A model generated the notes under the pieces. It was not told where the DNA came from, ran no database searches, and saw nothing but the letters and a program-made list of their open reading frames with translations. This document shows, piece by piece, positions 5,483 to 7,607 of a stretch of DNA of 7,607 bases. The position numbers and the translations under genes are program-made. Positions within the stretch are counted from its first letter, which is position 1; the number at the start of each line of letters is the position of its first letter. This DNA is from an uncultured Flavobacteriaceae bacterium (GTDB lineage: Bacteria; Bacteroidota; Bacteroidia; Flavobacteriales; Flavobacteriaceae): positions 1 to 7,607 of the forward strand of contig CALZKX010000255.1 in NCBI GenBank assembly GCA_945788155.1, read 5' to 3'.

Positions 5483-6103
5483 TTATAAAAAAAGGCTTTC
5501 ATTTTCCTTAACGAACAGTAAAAGACCGTTGTGTTTCGATTCTAAATTTAGCTTTTTTATAATATGGCTTTTGTGCTTTTCAACAGTTCTTTTAGAAACT
5601 TCTAGTAAACTAGCAATTTCTTTTGCAGTTTTATTTTGAGCAATTAATTTCAAAATACGTTTTTCCGAAGGCGTTAAAACATTAAGGTCCATCTCAACTT
5701 CATTAGAAAACTGTTCTTCTATCTCTTTACTAAAGTAAGGGATGCCTTCTGTTACTGCTTTTAAACAATTTTCAATTTCCACTAAAGCGAGCTCTTTTAA
5801 TAAGTAACCATAAATGTTAAGTTGTTTTGCTTGATGATAAAAGATGCTATTCTTTTCGAAGGTAATAAGCACAATTTTTGTATCTAACTTATCTTGGCAT
5901 AGTTCGGCTATTTCAATACCAGATAGGTGTGGCATTCTTATATCTAAAATAGCAATATCTGGTTCATGCTTAAGTATTAATTTATAGGCTTCTTTCCCAT
6001 TGGTGGCACTATCAATAATGTTGTATTCTTTTTCGGTTAAGAAATCTTGGAGACCCTTTAGCATTAAAGGATGGTCATCAGCAATAATAATTGATGGTTT
6101 CAT
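5483..6103 (-). CDS. Response regulator, LuxR/NarL family
   Basis: A 206-residue two-component transcription factor. The receiver domain (about 1-120) has all key residues: the acidic pair D9/D10 in 'IIADDHPLM', the phosphate acceptor D54 in 'AILDIRMP', the switch Thr81 and Lys103 in 'YLLKE'. A short linker leads to a LuxR-type helix-turn-helix at about 140-205, 'LTPSEKRILKLIAQNKTAKE', then 'VSKRTVEKHKSHIIKKL' as recognition helix and dimer helix. Phosphorylation at D54 by a histidine kinase should promote dimerisation and DNA binding. No kinase gene lies in the window, so it is an orphan here. It starts 27 bases after a retropepsin-like gene on the same strand with no terminator between, so the two are probably co-transcribed. 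The target genes cannot be read from the sequence. Confidence 0.93.
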   Translation of the reverse strand: MKPSIIIADDHPLMLKGLQDFLTEKEYNIIDSATNGKEAYKLILKHEPDIAILDIRMPHLSGIEIAELCQDKLDTKIVLITFEKNSIFYHQAKQLNIYGYLLKELALVEIENCLKAVTEGIPYFSKEIEEQFSNEVEMDLNVLTPSEKRILKLIAQNKTAKEIASLLEVSKRTVEKHKSHIIKKLNLESKHNGLLLFVKENESLFL

Positions 6104-6130
6104 AGAAGGAGTTGGTCGAGTTGCTATTAA

Positions 6131-6568
6131 TTAAAGTTTAAGATATAAATATTTCTTGTTGTAATCAATAATAGCTTTGGTTTTTTTTAAAATATCGGCG
6201 CCTATTATACCATCTACTAAATTCGCATCATGATTTGCTAAAGCTGTATTTACATGAGTTAAATCAAATAATATTAAAGACGTTCTTTTCGATTTCCACT
6301 TGCCAATTTTAACAATGTTTTTTTTAGAAACTTGGGTTAGCATATCTATTGCACCAGCACCAGCTGCTTTTACTTCAGAGTCTTCTACTTTCAAATTAAA
6401 AGTATCTGCAAAAGCAAACCCTACACAAGAGTTTGAAGCTCCAGTATCAAGAATAAACCTTCCCTTTACACCATTAATAATTGCTTTTAACTCAAGATGA
6501 TTGGTTTTTGTAAAATGTAATTTTACTTTGGTATATCCTTTTTTTAATAGAAACTGCTGTAAGCTCAT
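6131..6568 (-). CDS. Retropepsin-like aspartic protease
   Basis: A 145-residue protein of the clan AA single-domain aspartic protease type (Asp_protease_2-like). The active-site motif is 'FILDTGASNSCV' with catalytic D41 in D-T-G-A-S; the second hallmark 'VDGIIGADILKKTKAIIDY' (118-136) corresponds to the hydrophobic-hydrophobic-Gly strand that packs behind the catalytic loop in retropepsins. With one DTG per chain it must dimerise to form an active site. No signal peptide or membrane span is visible, so it should be cytoplasmic. The substrate is unknown. It is the first gene of a minus-strand pair with a LuxR-type response regulator, and is divergent from tatD. Confidence is high for the fold and low for any physiological role. 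Confidence 0.9.
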   Translation of the reverse strand: MSLQQFLLKKGYTKVKLHFTKTNHLELKAIINGVKGRFILDTGASNSCVGFAFADTFNLKVEDSEVKAAGAGAIDMLTQVSKKNIVKIGKWKSKRTSLILFDLTHVNTALANHDANLVDGIIGADILKKTKAIIDYNKKYLYLKL

Positions 6569-6615
6569 GGTTAAATGGTGTTGGGTGGTGTATTAATATA
6601 TTGCTTTTTTAGAGC

Positions 6616-6646
6616 TTTCAAATATAGTAATCAAAGCTTACTTTTG
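6616..6646 (+). promoter_or_regulatory. Promoter of tatD, giving a near-leaderless transcript
   Basis: TACTTTTG at 6639-6646 matches TAnnTTTG exactly, and TTTC at 6616-6619 (three of four to TTTG) stands 19 bases upstream. The -7 element ends four bases before the tatD ATG at 6651, so transcription would start at or next to the start codon. Confidence 0.45.
6619..6626 (-). promoter_or_regulatory. -7 element for the retropepsin-response regulator unit
   Basis: On the minus strand 6626-6619 reads TATATTTG, a full match to the Bacteroidota TAnnTTTG -7 element, about 50 bases before the retropepsin ATG. The -33 side is weak: TTTA lies 21 bases upstream on the minus strand. It overlaps the proposed plus-strand tatD promoter, so the two may compete. 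Confidence 0.5.
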
Positions 6647-6650
6647 CTAA

Positions 6651-7418
6651 ATGATAATTACCGATACACATACACATTTATATAGCGAAGCTTTTGATGA
6701 TGATCGTGATAAGATGATGCAACGAGCTTTTAAAAGTAACATCTTGCGTTTTTTTATTCCAGCTATCGACTCAACATACACAAAGGCCATGTTTAAACTT
6801 GAGGAGGATTATCCCGACAATGTGTTTTTGATGATGGGATTGCACCCAACATCTGTTAAAGAAAATTATAAAGAAGAATTAGAGCATGTTGAAAAACTCC
6901 TTTCAAAAAGACCTTTTATAGCCATTGGAGAAATAGGCATAGATTTATATTGGGATAAAACAACTTTAAACATTCAGCAAGAAGCATTTAGACATCAAAT
7001 TAAATTAGCTAAAAAATACCATTTGCCAATAGTAATTCATTGTCGAGACTCATTCGATGAGATTTTTGAGATTTTAGAACAAGAAAAAGGCGAAGAATTA
7101 TTTGGAATTTTTCATTGTTTTACTGGAACCTTACAACAAGCACAAAGAGCGATTTCCTATAACATGAAATTAGGAATAGGTGGTGTAGTAACATTTAAAA
7201 ACGGAAAAATAGATCAATTCTTAAACCAAATAGATTTAAAATATATAGTTTTAGAAACAGATTCACCATATTTAGCACCAACACCATATCGCGGAAAACG
7301 TAATGAAAGTAGTTATATAATAAATGTGCTGGAAAAGCTATCAAATATATATGGTGTGACAAAGGAAGAAATTGCCGAAATTACCACAGCCAATTCAAAA
7401 GCTATATTTAAAGTTTAA
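6651..7418 (+). CDS. TatD family metal-dependent hydrolase (putative deoxyribonuclease)
   Basis: TatD proteins are TIM-barrel amidohydrolase-superfamily enzymes with two divalent metals; characterised members act as 3'-5' DNases or in DNA repair and quality control. The product has 255 residues, the usual length. Metal and catalytic ligands are all present: 'DTHTHL' with H7 and H9, 'GEIGID' with E94, 'VIHCRDSFDE' with H130, 'GIFHCFTG' with H155, and 'ETDSPYLAP' with D204. The start must be the ATG at 6651, since the first metal-binding His is at residue 7. It is transcribed away from the retropepsin gene, and two bases separate its stop from the asparaginase start, so the two form an operon. 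The exact substrate cannot be told from sequence; the family assignment is firm. Confidence 0.95.
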   Translation: MIITDTHTHLYSEAFDDDRDKMMQRAFKSNILRFFIPAIDSTYTKAMFKLEEDYPDNVFLMMGLHPTSVKENYKEELEHVEKLLSKRPFIAIGEIGIDLYWDKTTLNIQQEAFRHQIKLAKKYHLPIVIHCRDSFDEIFEILEQEKGEELFGIFHCFTGTLQQAQRAISYNMKLGIGGVVTFKNGKIDQFLNQIDLKYIVLETDSPYLAPTPYRGKRNESSYIINVLEKLSNIYGVTKEEIAEITTANSKAIFKV

Positions 7419-7420
7419 AA

Positions 7421-7607
7421 ATGAAAGCACCAAACATACTATTAATCTATACTGGAGGAACTATTGGGATGATTAAAGATCCTGAAACTGGAGCACTACG
7501 TTCTTTTGATTTTGATAATCTATTGGATAAAATCCCTGAATTAAAGCTTTTAGCTTGCTCAATAGAAACAATATCTTTTGATGAGCCTATAGATTCCTCA
7601 AACATGA
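7421..7607 (+). CDS. ansA: Type I L-asparaginase, N-terminal part (cut by window edge)
   Basis: L-asparaginase hydrolyses asparagine to aspartate and ammonia. Only 62 codons are visible. They hold the first active-site motif, 'LLIYTGGTIGMIKDPETGAL' (7-26), with the nucleophile Thr12 in TGGTIGM, and the beginning of the substrate-binding region at the edge, 'EPIDSSNM' (55-62), where D-S-S contains binding residues. No signal peptide precedes it, which fits the cytoplasmic type I (AnsA) group. The ATG lies two bases after the tatD stop, so it is probably translated from the same mRNA. TatD followed by asparaginase is an order I associate with Flavobacteriaceae. The C-terminal part lies outside the window. 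Confidence 0.93.
   Translation, partial: MKAPNILLIYTGGTIGMIKDPETGALRSFDFDNLLDKIPELKLLACSIETISFDEPIDSSNM

Noticed and set aside
1..7607. CRISPR arrays, insertion sequences, tRNA/rRNA genes or phage genes
   Set aside because: No regularly spaced repeats, transposase or integrase reading frames, terminal inverted repeats or tRNA-like cloverleaf sequences were seen on either strand.

Overview
The window reads as chromosomal DNA from a member of the Bacteroidota, most likely a marine-type Flavobacteriaceae. The evidence is the low G+C content, the gene order rplM-rpsI-rpsB-tsf with flavobacterial protein variants (an L13 whose only start is GTG, a 324-residue EF-Ts, an S2 with a Lys/Ala/Glu-rich tail), the lack of Shine-Dalgarno sequences before most genes, and -7 elements of the TAnnTTTG type upstream of rplM, tatD and the retropepsin gene. 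This assignment rests on pattern recognition, not on a database search.

Left part (1-2183), minus strand: a two-gene unit. The first gene encodes an exported protein with a FecR-like beta domain and TPR-like helices (780-1967). Five bases downstream begins a membrane-anchored protein that runs off the left edge (1-774) and whose visible part resembles a CHASE2-type extracytoplasmic sensor domain. FecR-like genes next to CHASE2 genes are a pairing seen in other bacteria, so each call supports the other. The output domain of the sensor lies outside the window.

Middle part (2184-5110), plus strand: the translation operon for L13, S9, S2 and EF-Ts. A good Bacteroidota promoter lies before rplM, and rplM and rpsI abut with no spacer (TAGATG). 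The 213-base rpsI-rpsB gap is densely folded: four hairpins and a possible loop-to-downstream pairing, a good candidate for an S2 autoregulatory leader. Between rpsB and tsf is a terminator-shaped hairpin with a U-rich tail, ending just before the tsf start codon, which probably sets the S2:EF-Ts ratio. A perfect 16-bp hairpin closes the operon.

Right part (5111-7607): the converging side holds two possible tiny overlapping minus-strand ORFs (one a 33-residue single membrane span) that end inside the operon terminator, with a helically phased pair of palindromes upstream of them. Next comes a minus-strand pair, a cytoplasmic retropepsin-like aspartic protease and a LuxR/NarL-type response regulator, probably co-transcribed. 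Divergent from it, on the plus strand, are a TatD-family metal-dependent hydrolase and, three bases after its stop codon reading start to stop, the beginning of a type I L-asparaginase that is cut by the right edge.

Most of the window is conserved housekeeping sequence. The parts worth a second look are the FecR/TPR-CHASE2 unit, the folded rpsB leader, the rpsB-tsf attenuator, the small ORFs after tsf, and the near-leaderless tatD promoter.
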